A DNA stretch of 64,000 nt from JBEEOW01 sp041191405 (GCA_041191405.1 JBEEOW010000010.1:1-64000), one strand, 5' to 3'; shown: positions 8,920 through 18,239, numbered from the stretch's first letter. Numbers and translations: made by a program. The notes: generated by a model not told the origin, from the sequence alone.

Positions 8920-9094
8920 TTTTCATATAAATTATTCCCTCAAACATGATTTTCATCAATAAATAATAGTTTTGGTTAATAAAATTGTTAATTAAAATAT
9001 TGAAAAACAAATAATTAAATATTGATAATTACTAAAAGTTTAAAAATTAATAAGATAATATATTTAAAAATTTTCATTTCAGAATTGATACGAT

Positions 9095-9102
9095 TATATT
9101 TG
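9095..9102 (+). promoter_or_regulatory. mdh -7 promoter element
   Basis: TATATTTG matches TAnnTTTG, with a T-rich TTTTC at 9071-9075 near the expected -33 position. It is 54 nt upstream of the mdh start, inside an AT-rich 236-nt spacer. Confidence 0.5.
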
Positions 9103-9155
9103 TCTGTTTATATAAACAGCCAATAAGTTCAAAAGAATCTAAAATTAATTATACA

Positions 9156-10076
9156 ATGAAAGTAACCGTAGTAGGTGCAGGTGCAGTTGGTGCTAGCTGT
9201 GCAGAATATATTGCCATCAGAAATTTTGCTTCTGAAGTAGTAATTGTTGATATTAAAGAAAACTTTGCTGAAGGTAAAGCAATGGATTTAATGCAAACTG
9301 CTTCATTATTAGGTTTTGATACTCAAATTGTTGGTAGCACTAACGATTATTCAAAAACTGCTGGAAGTGATGTTGCTGTTATCACAAGTGGTATTCCTCG
9401 TAAACCAGGTATGACAAGAGAAGAATTGATTGGTATCAATGCTGGTATTGTTAAAACTGTTACTGAAAACTTAGTTAAACATTCTCCAAATGTTATCATC
9501 ATTGTGGTTAGTAACCCAATGGATACAATGACTTATTTGGTTCACAAATCTTCTAACTTACCTAAAAACCGTATCATCGGTATGGGTGGTGCTTTAGATA
9601 GTGCACGTTTTAAATATAGATTGGCTGAGGCTTTAGGTTGCCCACAATCTGATGTTGATGGTATGGTAATCGCTGGTCACAGTGATACTGGTATGTTACC
9701 ATTAACTCGTATCGCTACTCGTAACTCAGTTAGAGTTTCTGAGTTCCTTTCTGCTGAAAAATTAGAAGAAATTGCTAAAGCTACAATGGTAGGTGGTGCA
9801 ACTTTAACTTCATATTTAGGAACAAGTGCATGGTATGCTCCAGGTGCTGCTGTATCTTCAATGGTTCATGCAATTGCAACTGATTCTAAAAAAATGTTCC
9901 CATGTTGTGCATTCCTTGATGGTGAGTACGGACAAAAAGATATCGCTATCGGTGTACCAGTAATTTTAGGTAAAAACGGTATCGAGAAAATTGTTGAAAT
10001 TGAGTTAAGTGATGCTGAAAAAGCTAAGTTTGCTGAAAGTGCAGAAGGCGTTAGAGCTGTTAATGCATTATTATAA
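9156..10076 (+). CDS. mdh: Malate dehydrogenase
   Basis: This 306-residue NAD-dependent enzyme of the lactate/malate dehydrogenase family interconverts malate and oxaloacetate in the TCA cycle. The Rossmann motif GAGAVG is at 7-12 and Asp32 at the end of the second strand favours NAD over NADP. The mobile-loop arginines appear in PRKPGMTREE (81-90), the substrate Arg in LDSARFKYR, and the catalytic His175 in AGHSDTGM. Length and motifs match the LDH-like MDH group rather than the E. coli type. It has its own promoter and a strong terminator, so it is monocistronic. Confidence 0.95.
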   Translation: MKVTVVGAGAVGASCAEYIAIRNFASEVVIVDIKENFAEGKAMDLMQTASLLGFDTQIVGSTNDYSKTAGSDVAVITSGIPRKPGMTREELIGINAGIVKTVTENLVKHSPNVIIIVVSNPMDTMTYLVHKSSNLPKNRIIGMGGALDSARFKYRLAEALGCPQSDVDGMVIAGHSDTGMLPLTRIATRNSVRVSEFLSAEKLEEIAKATMVGGATLTSYLGTSAWYAPGAAVSSMVHAIATDSKKMFPCCAFLDGEYGQKDIAIGVPVILGKNGIEKIVEIELSDAEKAKFAESAEGVRAVNALL

Positions 10077-10100
10077 TATTTAGTAAAAACTATCAAATAA

Positions 10101-10138
10101 AAAGCCGAAATTCTAGTAATAGAGTTTCGGCTTTTTTG
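10101..10138 (+). terminator. Intrinsic terminator after mdh
   Basis: Stem AAGCCGAAA / TTTCGGCTT with an AT-rich loop followed by a T-run. It is almost identical to the terminator at 11806-11842. Confidence 0.85.
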
Positions 10139-10157
10139 TTAAACTAACATTTTATTT

Positions 10158-11792
10158 ATGAAAAAATATACCTCTATTTTATTGATAATGTTTGCATTAT
10201 CAACACTAACATTTGCTCAAGTAAATGAAAAAGTAGTAAATACTCAACTTAAAGAAGTTACTGTATCGCTAAATGGTGCTTCTCTAAAACGAACTGCATC
10301 TGTAAATTTAAGTGCAGGGGTAAACACCCTTAAAGTTATAGGTTTATCCGCAACTATGGATGAAGCAAGTTTGCAATTTGGTTTAGATAATTCAGATACA
10401 AAAATACTTTCTGTATCAACTTATAAAGATTTTATATCAAACTCAAAAAAATCAAAAACTATCTCATTGCTTAATGATAGTTTAGAAAATTTGAAATTGA
10501 AAAAAGAAATTTTATTGCTTGATATTGAAGCCAATAAAATTGAAAAACAATTACTTACAGATAATATCAGCAGAATTGGTAAAGATGGAGTAAGCGTTAC
10601 CGAACTTCAAAGTACAGTTCCTTATTATCGTTCTCAATTAAAACAAATTCATGAAAAACAGATTTCACAAATCACTTCATTAAATGCATTAGATAATATT
10701 ATCAATAAAATTAACACTCAGTTAAATGCATTAAACAGTAAAGTAAATACTGAAACGTACACGGTTACATTAACTGTTGAATCAAAACAAGATGTTAAAT
10801 CAAATCTAGTTTTAATGTATGTATCAAAAAGTGCAGCTTGGTTGCCACAATATAATATCAGAACAAAAGGTGCTGGTAGCCCAATAGTTTTTGATTACAA
10901 AGCTACAGTAGTAAACAAAACAGGTGAAGATTGGGAAAATGTTGTTTTGAAAATAACCACTGCCGACCCATCTAAATTAGTTGCAAAACCTATTTTAGAG
11001 GTTTGGGGATTAAACTACTCAAGCAAATACAATAGTGGTAGCAATGTATTCAAAGAAGGTTTGTTAAATAACCGACAAATGATGCAGAATTCTGCAATTT
11101 CAGACAACATAAAAGGAAAAGCAAATGAGTTTACTGAAATTGAAGTAAACGAAGTAAGTACTGAGTTTTCAATTAAAGACAAAACTACAATTTTATCTGA
11201 CGGAACTCCTCAAACAATTGATGTTACCAATTATGAGTTTACAGCACAGTATCAATATTATTGTGTTCCTAAAATTGATAAAGATGTATTTTTAATGGGT
11301 AAAATAACTAATTGGGAATCAATGAATTTAATTGATGGCGATGCAAGTGTTTACATTGATAATATTTATGTTGGTAAATCACAAATTGATACAAAAACAG
11401 CCAATGATACATTAGAACTATTCCTTGGAATTGATAAAAAAGTAATAGTAAACAGAGTTAAGAAAAAAGATGAAAGTGAGAAAAAGATGATTGGTTTAAA
11501 TAAAAAAGAATCATTCATTTACCATACAAGTATCCGAAATACTAATAATATGGCCATCAATATTGAAGTAGTCGACCAAGTTCCAATTTCACAAGAATCT
11601 GATATTGAAGTAACTATTAATGATATTTCAAAAGCAAGTAAAGATGATTTAAGTGGTAAATTAACTTGGAACCTGACTATTCAACCAGCTGAAACCCAAA
11701 AATTAGTTTTAGATTTTTCTGTAAAGTTTCCTAGAAATAAATCATTGAATTTGTTCAGAAGTAGAAAACTCTATTGCCCTACTTACATGTAA
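10158..11792 (+). CDS. Secreted DUF4139 domain protein (MuiA-like)
   Basis: This 544-residue protein has a clean N-terminal signal peptide ending near TFAQ. The DUF4140-like N-terminal region (about 30-110) leads into a predicted coiled coil (about 95-190, rich in Leu, Lys and Glu heptads), followed by the DUF4139 beta-rich domain, with WLPQYNIRTKG and TGEDWENVVLKITTADPS as the recognisable family segments. Members are annotated as mucoidy-inhibitor-like, but the biochemical role is unknown. The C-terminus NKSLNLFRSRKL is of normal form. It lies between two near-identical terminators and so should be transcribed alone. Confidence 0.8.
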   Translation: MKKYTSILLIMFALSTLTFAQVNEKVVNTQLKEVTVSLNGASLKRTASVNLSAGVNTLKVIGLSATMDEASLQFGLDNSDTKILSVSTYKDFISNSKKSKTISLLNDSLENLKLKKEILLLDIEANKIEKQLLTDNISRIGKDGVSVTELQSTVPYYRSQLKQIHEKQISQITSLNALDNIINKINTQLNALNSKVNTETYTVTLTVESKQDVKSNLVLMYVSKSAAWLPQYNIRTKGAGSPIVFDYKATVVNKTGEDWENVVLKITTADPSKLVAKPILEVWGLNYSSKYNSGSNVFKEGLLNNRQMMQNSAISDNIKGKANEFTEIEVNEVSTEFSIKDKTTILSDGTPQTIDVTNYEFTAQYQYYCVPKIDKDVFLMGKITNWESMNLIDGDASVYIDNIYVGKSQIDTKTANDTLELFLGIDKKVIVNRVKKKDESEKKMIGLNKKESFIYHTSIRNTNNMAINIEVVDQVPISQESDIEVTINDISKASKDDLSGKLTWNLTIQPAETQKLVLDFSVKFPRNKSLNLFRSRKLYCPTYM

Positions 11793-11805
11793 CTTTAAAA
11801 AAACC

Positions 11806-11842
11806 AAAGCCGAAATTCTAGAAATAGAGTTTCGGCTTTTTT
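11806..11842 (+). terminator. Intrinsic terminator after the DUF4139 gene
   Basis: The hairpin and T-run differ from the mdh terminator by a single loop base. The following 237 nt to the next start contain a weaker inverted repeat TGGAGTTG / CAACTCCA and nothing else clear. Confidence 0.85.
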
Positions 11843-12078
11843 GTTAATTAAAATTCTAGTCACTCCTACTCTGCCAAGTTACAATTATGAAATTTGAATC
11901 ATTTTAAAAATAAATGTCACACGTCAGAATTGTAAAATTGGAGTTGTATTTTTATAATCATTTAATTTTCAAACAATTATATTCACTTTCAACTCCACAA
12001 AATATTTTAATTTACCCTAAACTCAACCTTATTTATTGGTGCAACGTTTTAAAACTAAATTTTTAACAACAACACACC

Positions 12079-12294
12079 ATGAAGCCTTTACAAGTAAACA
12101 TCATTGCCAAGGAGCTTGAAGGAGTCCCCGATAATTATTTGGCAGATATTTTAAATTTTATTGAGTTTATTAAAAGTAGTGAAACTGCTAGTCAAGCTAC
12201 TAATAATGAAGATACTAAGTCAAAGTCGGAGGCGTATGCAACTACTCATCCGGCAATGCCCGAATATATTATTGTTCATAATCATTTGAATTAA
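12079..12294 (+). CDS. Small hypothetical protein upstream of the thiolase gene
   Basis: This 71-residue protein has a helical N-terminal half (LEGVPDNYLADILNFIEFIK) that loosely resembles the start of DUF2281-type small proteins. The C-terminal half is polar and ends in a short beta-like EYIIVHNHLN. No toxin gene is next to it, so an antitoxin role is not supported. It lies 45 nt before the thiolase gene and may be co-transcribed with it. The function is unknown. Confidence 0.55.
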   Translation: MKPLQVNIIAKELEGVPDNYLADILNFIEFIKSSETASQATNNEDTKSKSEAYATTHPAMPEYIIVHNHLN

Positions 12295-12339
12295 ATAATT
12301 TTTCTAATAAATTATAGCACTTATTAAAGAATATCGAAG

Positions 12340-13515
12340 ATGGAAACTTTCATAGTAGCAGCTTATCGTTCGGCAGTAGCCAAAGCCCCAAGAGGTGCAT
12401 TTAGATTTGTGCGACCTGATGATTTAGGCGCAGATGTTTTAAAACACTTAATGTCAACTTTGCCATCGATTGACAAAGACTTAATTGACGACGTTATTGT
12501 TGGTAATGCAACTCCTGAAGCTGAACAAGGTTTAAACATCGGAAGAATGATTTCTTTAATGGGCTTAGATACTTTTAAAGTACCAGGTATGACAGTAAAC
12601 CGTTATTGTTCATCTGGTTTAGAAACTATAGCCATTGCCGATGCTAAAATAAAGGCAGGATATGGAAATATTATTGTAGCTGGTGGGGTTGAAAGTATGA
12701 GTCCAATTCCATTTGGTGGACATAAAATTGTACCAAACTACGAACTCTCAAAAACCAATGTTGATTATTATTGGGGAATGGGTTTAACCGCCGAAGCTGT
12801 AGCTAACGACTTCAAAATAAGCAGAGAAGAACAAGATATTTTCTCTTTTAATAGCCATCAAAAAGCTTTAGCAGCGCAAAAAAATGGTTTGTTCAAAGAT
12901 GATATTGCACCAATTACTGTAAAAGAAACGTATTTGGATGCTAAAGAAAAAAAGAAAACCCGTGAATACATTGTAGATGCTGATGAAGGTCCTCGTGCAG
13001 ATACATCCATTGAAGGCTTGGCTAAATTAAAGCCTGTTTTTCATGCAAAAGGCTCTGTTACAGCAGGTAACTCTTCGCAAACTTCTGATGGTGCTGCATT
13101 TTTAATGATGGTTTCGGGAGATGTGTTGAAAGCATTGAATTTAAAACCAATAGCTCGTTTGGTAACGTATGCAGTTGCCGGTGTTGAGCCACGTATTATG
13201 GGAATTGGCCCTGTGGAAGCAATTCCAAAAGCATTGAAACAAGCTGGTTTAAAACTAGAAGATATAGATTTATTTGAACTAAATGAGGCTTTTGCTTCGC
13301 AATCGTTAGCAGTTATCAAAACTTTGGGCATAGACCCTGAGAAGGTGAATGTTAACGGAGGTGCAATTGCATTGGGACATCCACTGGGGTGCACAGGTGC
13401 TAAGTTATCTGTACAACTTTTCAATGAGTTACGCAGAAGAAACAAACGTTACGGTATGGTAACGATGTGTGTTGGTACTGGGCAGGGAGCTGCTGGTATT
13501 TTCGAATTATTGTGA
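12340..13515 (+). CDS. fadA: Acetyl-CoA C-acyltransferase (3-ketoacyl-CoA thiolase)
   Basis: This 391-residue thiolase performs the last step of beta-oxidation, splitting 3-ketoacyl-CoA to acetyl-CoA and a shortened acyl-CoA. The nucleophilic Cys90 is in NRYCSSG, His347 in GHPLG, and the second catalytic Cys377 in MCVGTGQG. The length equals that of Bacillus FadA. It is followed after 143 nt by an acyl-CoA dehydrogenase, giving two thirds of a FadNAE set; the third member (fadN) is about 33 kb away on the other strand. The spacer downstream carries an AGACTTAAG-type repeat. Confidence 0.93.
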   Translation: METFIVAAYRSAVAKAPRGAFRFVRPDDLGADVLKHLMSTLPSIDKDLIDDVIVGNATPEAEQGLNIGRMISLMGLDTFKVPGMTVNRYCSSGLETIAIADAKIKAGYGNIIVAGGVESMSPIPFGGHKIVPNYELSKTNVDYYWGMGLTAEAVANDFKISREEQDIFSFNSHQKALAAQKNGLFKDDIAPITVKETYLDAKEKKKTREYIVDADEGPRADTSIEGLAKLKPVFHAKGSVTAGNSSQTSDGAAFLMMVSGDVLKALNLKPIARLVTYAVAGVEPRIMGIGPVEAIPKALKQAGLKLEDIDLFELNEAFASQSLAVIKTLGIDPEKVNVNGGAIALGHPLGCTGAKLSVQLFNELRRRNKRYGMVTMCVGTGQGAAGIFELL

Positions 13516-13519
13516 TTTA

Positions 13520-13646
13520 TAGACTTAAGAAAGAAGGCTTAAGACATAAGAAAGGAAATTTTATGTCAATCTTCTATAGTCTTAAATCAGAATCATTTAT
13601 CTAAAATAAAATTATCTTAAGTCTTACGTCTTAAGTCTTACGTCTA
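13520..13646. repeat. Inverted AGACTTAAG-type repeat between fad genes
   Basis: The left arm (about 13523-13556) contains AGACTTAAG and CTTAAGACATAAG, and the right arm (13616-13646) contains CTTAAGTCTTACGTCTTAAG, its imperfect inverse. Nothing coding is visible. The same word family occurs at 15453-15475 and 46884-46906, next to other beta-oxidation genes. Confidence 0.6.
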
Positions 13647-13658
13647 AATAAAAATATC

Positions 13659-15449
13659 ATGAGTGCTTCAAATAATAATCCAAAAAAGAAAGGTGGAGAT
13701 TTTTTAATATCTGCACCAAGTGTTGAGCACACTTTTATTCCAGAAGAATTTAATGAAGAGCAACAGATGATGTTGCAAATGTGTAATGATTTTATCAACA
13801 CTGAAATTAAACCAAATCTTGACAGAATTGATGCACAAGAAGAAGGTTTAATGCAAAAATTACTTGATAAAGCTGGTGAACTAGGTTTATTGTCTGTTTC
13901 ATTACCTGAAGAATATCAAGGTTTTGGGAAAGATTTTAACACTGCATTGTTAATCACTGAGTCTATAGGTGCAGGACATTCATTTGCGGTTTCATTTGCA
14001 GCTCATACAGGAATTGGTACTTTGCCAATTTTATACTTTGGTAATGCCGAACAAAGAGCAAAATATATCCCAAAATTGGGTTCGGGTGAGTTAAAAGCTG
14101 CCTACTGTTTAACTGAACCAGGTTCTGGTTCTGATGCATTAGCTGCAAAAACAAAAGCTATTTTAAATCCTGAAGGAACGCATTATATCCTTAACGGACA
14201 AAAAATGTGGATTACAAATGCAGGTTTTGCAGATGTATTTGTAGTTTTTGCACAAGTTGACGGTGATAAATTCACGGGATTTATAGTTGACAAAGATACT
14301 CCTGGCTTGAGTTTAGGTAACGAAGAGCACAAAATGGGTATTAAAGGTTCGTCAACCCGTCAGGTATTTTTATCAGATGCACCAGTGCCTGTTTCTCATG
14401 TGTTAGGCGAAATAGGAAAAGGTCATTTAATTGCATTTAATATCCTAAACATTGGTCGTATTAAATTGGCAGCAGCAGCACTTGGTGCAGCCAAAAGCGT
14501 AAACGCCAATGCCATAAAATATGCTAAAGAGCGTATTCAATTTAAAATGCCAATTGCTAATTTTGGAGCAATTCAACATAAATTAGCAGAAATGGCTGTT
14601 CGTATTTATGCAACAGAATCAGCACTTTACCGTGCAGGTATGGACATAAACGAAAGCGAAGAAGCACTAAAAGCAGAAGGTAAAGCATTTGAACACGCAT
14701 TATTAGGAGCAGCCCAAGAATATGCCATTGAATGTGCTATTTTGAAAGTGATTGGTTCTGAAATGTTGGATTATGTTGTTGATGAAGGTGTTCAAGTATT
14801 AGGTGGTTATGGTTTCTCGGCTGATTACCCAATGGATAGATCATACAGAGATTCGAGAATTAACCGAATTTTTGAAGGAACCAATGAAATTAACCGTATG
14901 CTTATTGTAGATATGTTCATGAAAAAAGCATTGAAAGGAGAGCTTGATTTAATGGGCCCAGCAATGGCAGTTCAAAAAGAGTTGATGTCTATTCCAGAGT
15001 TTGGAGAGGAACCAGAAGGATTCCTAGCTGTTGAATTAAAAGCAATTAGCAATCTGAAAAAAGCCGCTTTAATGACAGCAGGAGCGGCAGCTCAAAAATT
15101 CCAACAAAAATTAGCACACGAGCAAGAAATACTAATGAACCTTGCCGACATGATTATGTGGATATACGAAGCAGAATCAGCTATTTTGAGAACTATTAAA
15201 CTTGCTTCTGTTAAAGGAGAAACAGCGGTAAGTTTACAAGTAGATTTAGCCAAAACATACTTAAATGATGCTGTAGATAAAATCAATGTTGCAGGTAAAA
15301 ATGCAATAGTTGCCATGGCAGAAGGCGATGAGTTACGAATGATGTTGATGGGCTTAAAACGATTTACAAAACTTGCTCCAATCAACACCAAAGAAACCCG
15401 TAGAAGAATTGCTGCTTCTTTGATTTCAGCAGATAAATATTGTTTTTGA
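13659..15449 (+). CDS. Acyl-CoA dehydrogenase (long form, VLCAD/FadE-like)
   Basis: This 596-residue FAD enzyme catalyses the first step of beta-oxidation. The dehydrogenase core spans about residues 30-415, with the flavin-binding LTEPGSGSDA (151-160) and WITNAGFADVF, and the catalytic Glu406 in IFEGTNEINR. About 180 further residues form a helical C-terminal extension, as in VLCAD and the Bacillus FadE-type enzymes of about 594 residues, which favours long-chain substrates. It follows the thiolase gene on the same strand. A repeat and an intrinsic terminator end the unit. Confidence 0.92.
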   Translation: MSASNNNPKKKGGDFLISAPSVEHTFIPEEFNEEQQMMLQMCNDFINTEIKPNLDRIDAQEEGLMQKLLDKAGELGLLSVSLPEEYQGFGKDFNTALLITESIGAGHSFAVSFAAHTGIGTLPILYFGNAEQRAKYIPKLGSGELKAAYCLTEPGSGSDALAAKTKAILNPEGTHYILNGQKMWITNAGFADVFVVFAQVDGDKFTGFIVDKDTPGLSLGNEEHKMGIKGSSTRQVFLSDAPVPVSHVLGEIGKGHLIAFNILNIGRIKLAAAALGAAKSVNANAIKYAKERIQFKMPIANFGAIQHKLAEMAVRIYATESALYRAGMDINESEEALKAEGKAFEHALLGAAQEYAIECAILKVIGSEMLDYVVDEGVQVLGGYGFSADYPMDRSYRDSRINRIFEGTNEINRMLIVDMFMKKALKGELDLMGPAMAVQKELMSIPEFGEEPEGFLAVELKAISNLKKAALMTAGAAAQKFQQKLAHEQEILMNLADMIMWIYEAESAILRTIKLASVKGETAVSLQVDLAKTYLNDAVDKINVAGKNAIVAMAEGDELRMMLMGLKRFTKLAPINTKETRRRIAASLISADKYCF

Positions 15450-15452
15450 TAC

Positions 15453-15475
15453 GACTTAAGATTAAAGACATAAGA
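15453..15475 (+). repeat. 23-bp repeat shared with the 3' side of fadN
   Basis: These 23 bases, starting 3 nt past the stop codon, are identical to the reverse complement of 46884-46906, which lies just beyond the fadN stop. The core words are GACTTAAG and GACATAAGA. Confidence 0.75.
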
Positions 15476-15492
15476 CTTAAGAGTATAATGCC

Positions 15493-15532
15493 AAAGCCAA
15501 GATGAGAGAGAGTCTTGGCTTTAATGTTTTTT
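15493..15532 (+). terminator. Terminator after the acyl-CoA dehydrogenase gene
   Basis: The stem AAAGCCAAGA / TCTTGGCTTT with a short purine loop is followed by a T-rich tract. The remaining bases up to 15760 show no gene or clear structure. Confidence 0.75.
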
Positions 15533-15760
15533 AAAATCCTATATTTCATTTAATATCTGCTAATCTGTGATATTTTTAAGTATTTGAAATGTGAATGAGT
15601 GGGCTGAGATGAAGTGGCTGATAAAATAAGTACAGTTCAAAATTGCTAAATTAGGATAGCCATACAATCTTGCTTTGTGTAAAGTTGGGATAAGTGTTGT
15701 AATATTTGAATTATCGATTATTTAGAAATAATTTATTAAGTGATAAATTTAAAAAATATA

Positions 15761-16330
15761 ATGAAACCAATAATAATAATTTCAATCCTATTTATATTAC
15801 TGTCTATAAAAAATAGTTTTGGTCAAGAGGCAAAGACCCCTTTGAAAATATCAGACTTTAAGTTTGAATCAATTTTTGGAATGAATACTTCAGAACCCCA
15901 AAAAATATATTGCTTGCTTGGCTCAGGATTTTTTAGGACACCTCGTTCAAAAAATTCAGATAGTTTAATAACCGATTGGTTAAAAGGACACCCTCAGGCA
16001 ATTGTTATTTCGATTTCTTCATTTGGACCAACAGAAATTAAGGACCCAGAATCAAAAATGATATATTGTTGGGTAATTGATGGGAAAGACACATTAAACA
16101 ACTTTTTAATCAAAAATGGTTGTTTCCCAGGTGGCACCATGATAAGACCTAAAACTTGGGATGAAATGGATAAACGAGAAAAGGAGTTATATGAAGGTAC
16201 TGATGAAAAACCCGATGTAAAAGTTTATGTTGACAAAAAAACATTTAACAATTTTATTAATCAAATTAAAAGTGCAGAACTTTATGCTAGAGAAAATAAA
16301 CTTGGCATTTGGCTGAAAGCTCAAGAATAA
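15761..16330 (+). CDS. Secreted protein, possible SNase-like fold, function unknown
   Basis: I take the ATG at 15761 rather than the in-frame GTG at 15740 because it puts the hydrophobic signal segment at the N-terminus; the signal appears to end after NSFGQ. The mature part of about 165 residues has the order seen in thermonuclease-like domains near the C-terminus: a DTLNNFLIKNGC segment and then AELYARENKLGIW, reminiscent of the closing helix of staphylococcal nuclease homologues. The catalytic Arg/Glu pattern is not evident, so this is a fold-level suggestion only. Confidence 0.55.
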   Translation: MKPIIIISILFILLSIKNSFGQEAKTPLKISDFKFESIFGMNTSEPQKIYCLLGSGFFRTPRSKNSDSLITDWLKGHPQAIVISISSFGPTEIKDPESKMIYCWVIDGKDTLNNFLIKNGCFPGGTMIRPKTWDEMDKREKELYEGTDEKPDVKVYVDKKTFNNFINQIKSAELYARENKLGIWLKAQE

Positions 16331-16433
16331 TTGTATTCAATGAATAAAATTTAATTATACATCTTAGAAATTCTCAATAACTTTATTGATATTAGAGTAA
16401 TTACAATTCAATCAAAATTTAAAATCAATTAAT

Positions 16434-16589
16434 ATGTCAAGAAGTATCCATATAACAAGTAAAGATGTTAAAGGTTTGACAAAAAAGGAAGTTGACGAAC
16501 AATTGGCAGACCCAAACTCAGACTTGAGAGTTTTAGCTAGAAAATCATTATTTAAAGAAGAAATTAAGAAAAATAGAAAAATAAATTAA
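16434..16589 (+). CDS. 51-residue conserved-looking small protein
   Basis: A short frame encodes MSRSIHITSKDVKGLTKKE followed by ADPNSDLRVLARKSLFKEE and a basic tail. The N-terminal half with an ITSKDVKGLTKKEVDEQ pattern and the DPNSDL turn look like a small conserved Bacteroidota protein that I have seen near unrelated genes, but I cannot name a family. It is highly charged and helical with no signal. Codon choice resembles its neighbours, and no overlapping frame competes. Confidence 0.6.
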   Translation: MSRSIHITSKDVKGLTKKEVDEQLADPNSDLRVLARKSLFKEEIKKNRKIN

Positions 16590-16625
16590 TACCAAATGTA
16601 ACTTAAAGATAGTACAAAGTTTTTT

Positions 16626-16740
16626 AGCGAAAAATTATCTTTACTAATGCTTCGACAAGCTCACCAACCGTAAAGTTAATTTTTCGAGTAACCAATATTC
16701 GAAAACGGTCACTGAGCTTGTCGAAGTGTAAGTTTTCGCT
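16626..16740. repeat. Palindromic CTTCGACAAGCTC repeat unit
   Basis: The arms GCTTCGACAAGCTCAC (from 16650) and GTCACTGAGCTTGTCGAAG (to about 16726) face each other around an AT-rich centre, with outer arms AGCGAAAA (16626-16633) and TTTTCGCT (16733-16740). This belongs to a word family found in many bacterial intergenic regions. A decayed relative lies at 18332-18411. Confidence 0.75.
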
Positions 16741-16809
16741 GGACAATTTAATAAATACTATTAGTGTAATATGCTCATAAAGATTAGCTTACAATTAATT
16801 TTTCCCCAC

Positions 16810-16853
16810 AAAAAAAGCCTTAAACATTTATTGCTAAATGTTTAAGGCTTTGC
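16810..16853 (-). terminator. Terminator of the small lipoprotein gene
   Basis: On the minus strand the stem AAGCCTTAAACATTTA / TAAATGTTTAAGGCTT is followed by a run of seven T. It lies just past the stop codon at 16878. Confidence 0.85.
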
Positions 16854-16877
16854 CATTCAATAAAATTTGAATGTTAA

Positions 16878-17060
16878 TTATTTCGCTTCTGCAGGTGCTC
16901 CTTCAGCTGGTGCTTGTGTAGAATCCGGACCGTACACTTCAGAGTTACCTTTGTTTGGGTCTTCAAACTTAATTTTGTTGTATTTACTACCACATGAAAC
17001 TACTGCCGCTGTAGCTGCTACCACAAATAGGCCTACAAATATCTTTTTAAGTGAGGTCAT
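16878..17060 (-). CDS. Small lipoprotein of unknown function
   Basis: I choose the ATG at 17060; the frame can be opened 39 nt earlier, but that would put 13 polar residues before the signal peptide. The 60-residue product has a textbook lipoprotein signal ending VVSCGSK and a mature part of about 37 residues ending in an Ala/Pro/Glu-rich tail. It is too short for a domain. It lies 77 nt downstream of prfA on the same strand and has a strong terminator. Confidence 0.65.
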   Translation of the reverse strand: MTSLKKIFVGLFVVAATAAVVSCGSKYNKIKFEDPNKGNSEVYGPDSTQAPAEGAPAEAK

Positions 17061-17137
17061 AATAGAGGAATTATCTTTATTAAAATTGATTGCTTTCAAA
17101 TTTATATTTTTTTCTTGAATTTCGGAGCACTTTTCTA

Positions 17138-18211
17138 TTAAATAGTTGCTCCCTCTTTCAATTTTTCTGCATTATCTGCTACACGTAGTTGTTCCATAAA
17201 TTCTCCAACTTCGCCATTCATTATTGCATCAAGGTTGTATACTGTATAACCAATTCGGTGATCTGTTACTCGTCCTTGTGGATAATTGTAGGTACGTATC
17301 TTGTCTGAACGGTCGCCCGAACCAACCATTAGTTTACGTTCGCCTGCAATTTTATCGTTATGTTTCTGTAATTCAATTTCATAGATACGTGAACGTAATA
17401 CACCAAGTGCACGGTCGAAGTTTTTTAACTGCGAACGCTCATCCTGACATTGTACCACAATTCCTGTTGGAATGTGTGTTAAACGCACCGCTGAGTAAGT
17501 TGTATTTACCGACTGACCTCCTGCTCCTGATGAACAATATGTATCTTTTCTGATGTCGTTCATGTTTAACTGCACATCAACATCTTCAACTTCGGGTAAT
17601 ACTGCCACACTGGCTGCCGATGTATGTACACGACCTTGTGCTTCGGTAGCTGGCACACGTTGTACTCGATGCACACCTGCTTCCCACTTCATCATTCCAT
17701 ATACATCTTCTCCTGAAACAGAAGCTATTATCTCTTTATAACCTCCTGATGTACCTTCTGTACAGTCAATAACATCGAGTTTCCAGCCCATTTTTTCAGC
17801 AAATCGCTGATACATACGGAATAAATCTCCTGCAAAAATTGAAGCTTCGTCGCCACCTGCACCACCACGTACCTCAAGAATAACGTTTTTACTATCGTTG
17901 GGGTCTTTTGGTACAAGCATTGTTTTTAAATCTTCCTCGTACTTAGGCAGTTTTGGAGTAATTTCATCCAATTCAGCCTTAGCCATTTCCCTAAAATCAG
18001 GGTCGGTTTCGGTATCTAATATATTTTTTGCTTGTGCTACTTTGTCGAGTAAATCTTTGTACTCGTCAAATACTTCCACAATTTTACCTAAATCTTTGTA
18101 CTCTTTGTTAAGAGCTGAATAACGTTTCATATCGGTAACGATATCAGGTTGAACTAACAACCTGCCTACATCCTCAAAACGTTCTTTTATAAGTTCTAAT
18201 TTATCTAACAT
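17138..18211 (-). CDS. prfA: Peptide chain release factor 1
   Basis: This 357-residue class I release factor recognises UAA and UAG and triggers peptide release. The GGQ tripeptide is at 231-233, in SSGAGGQSVNTTYS, and the codon-discriminating PAT tripeptide, diagnostic of RF1 rather than RF2, is at 187-189. Length and domain order are normal, with no programmed frameshift as in prfB. A -7 promoter element lies 29 nt upstream. Confidence 0.96.
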   Translation of the reverse strand: MLDKLELIKERFEDVGRLLVQPDIVTDMKRYSALNKEYKDLGKIVEVFDEYKDLLDKVAQAKNILDTETDPDFREMAKAELDEITPKLPKYEEDLKTMLVPKDPNDSKNVILEVRGGAGGDEASIFAGDLFRMYQRFAEKMGWKLDVIDCTEGTSGGYKEIIASVSGEDVYGMMKWEAGVHRVQRVPATEAQGRVHTSAASVAVLPEVEDVDVQLNMNDIRKDTYCSSGAGGQSVNTTYSAVRLTHIPTGIVVQCQDERSQLKNFDRALGVLRSRIYEIELQKHNDKIAGERKLMVGSGDRSDKIRTYNYPQGRVTDHRIGYTVYNLDAIMNGEVGEFMEQLRVADNAEKLKEGATI

Positions 18212-18239
18212 TGCCCTTTGATTCGCAATTATTTAACAA

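Noticed and set aside
12079..12294. Antitoxin of a toxin-antitoxin pair
   Set aside because: The small protein only loosely resembles DUF2281 types and is followed by a metabolic gene, with no toxin next to it.
13520..13646. CRISPR-like short repeats between the fad genes
   Set aside because: The words are imperfect and inverted, not evenly spaced direct repeats with unique spacers.
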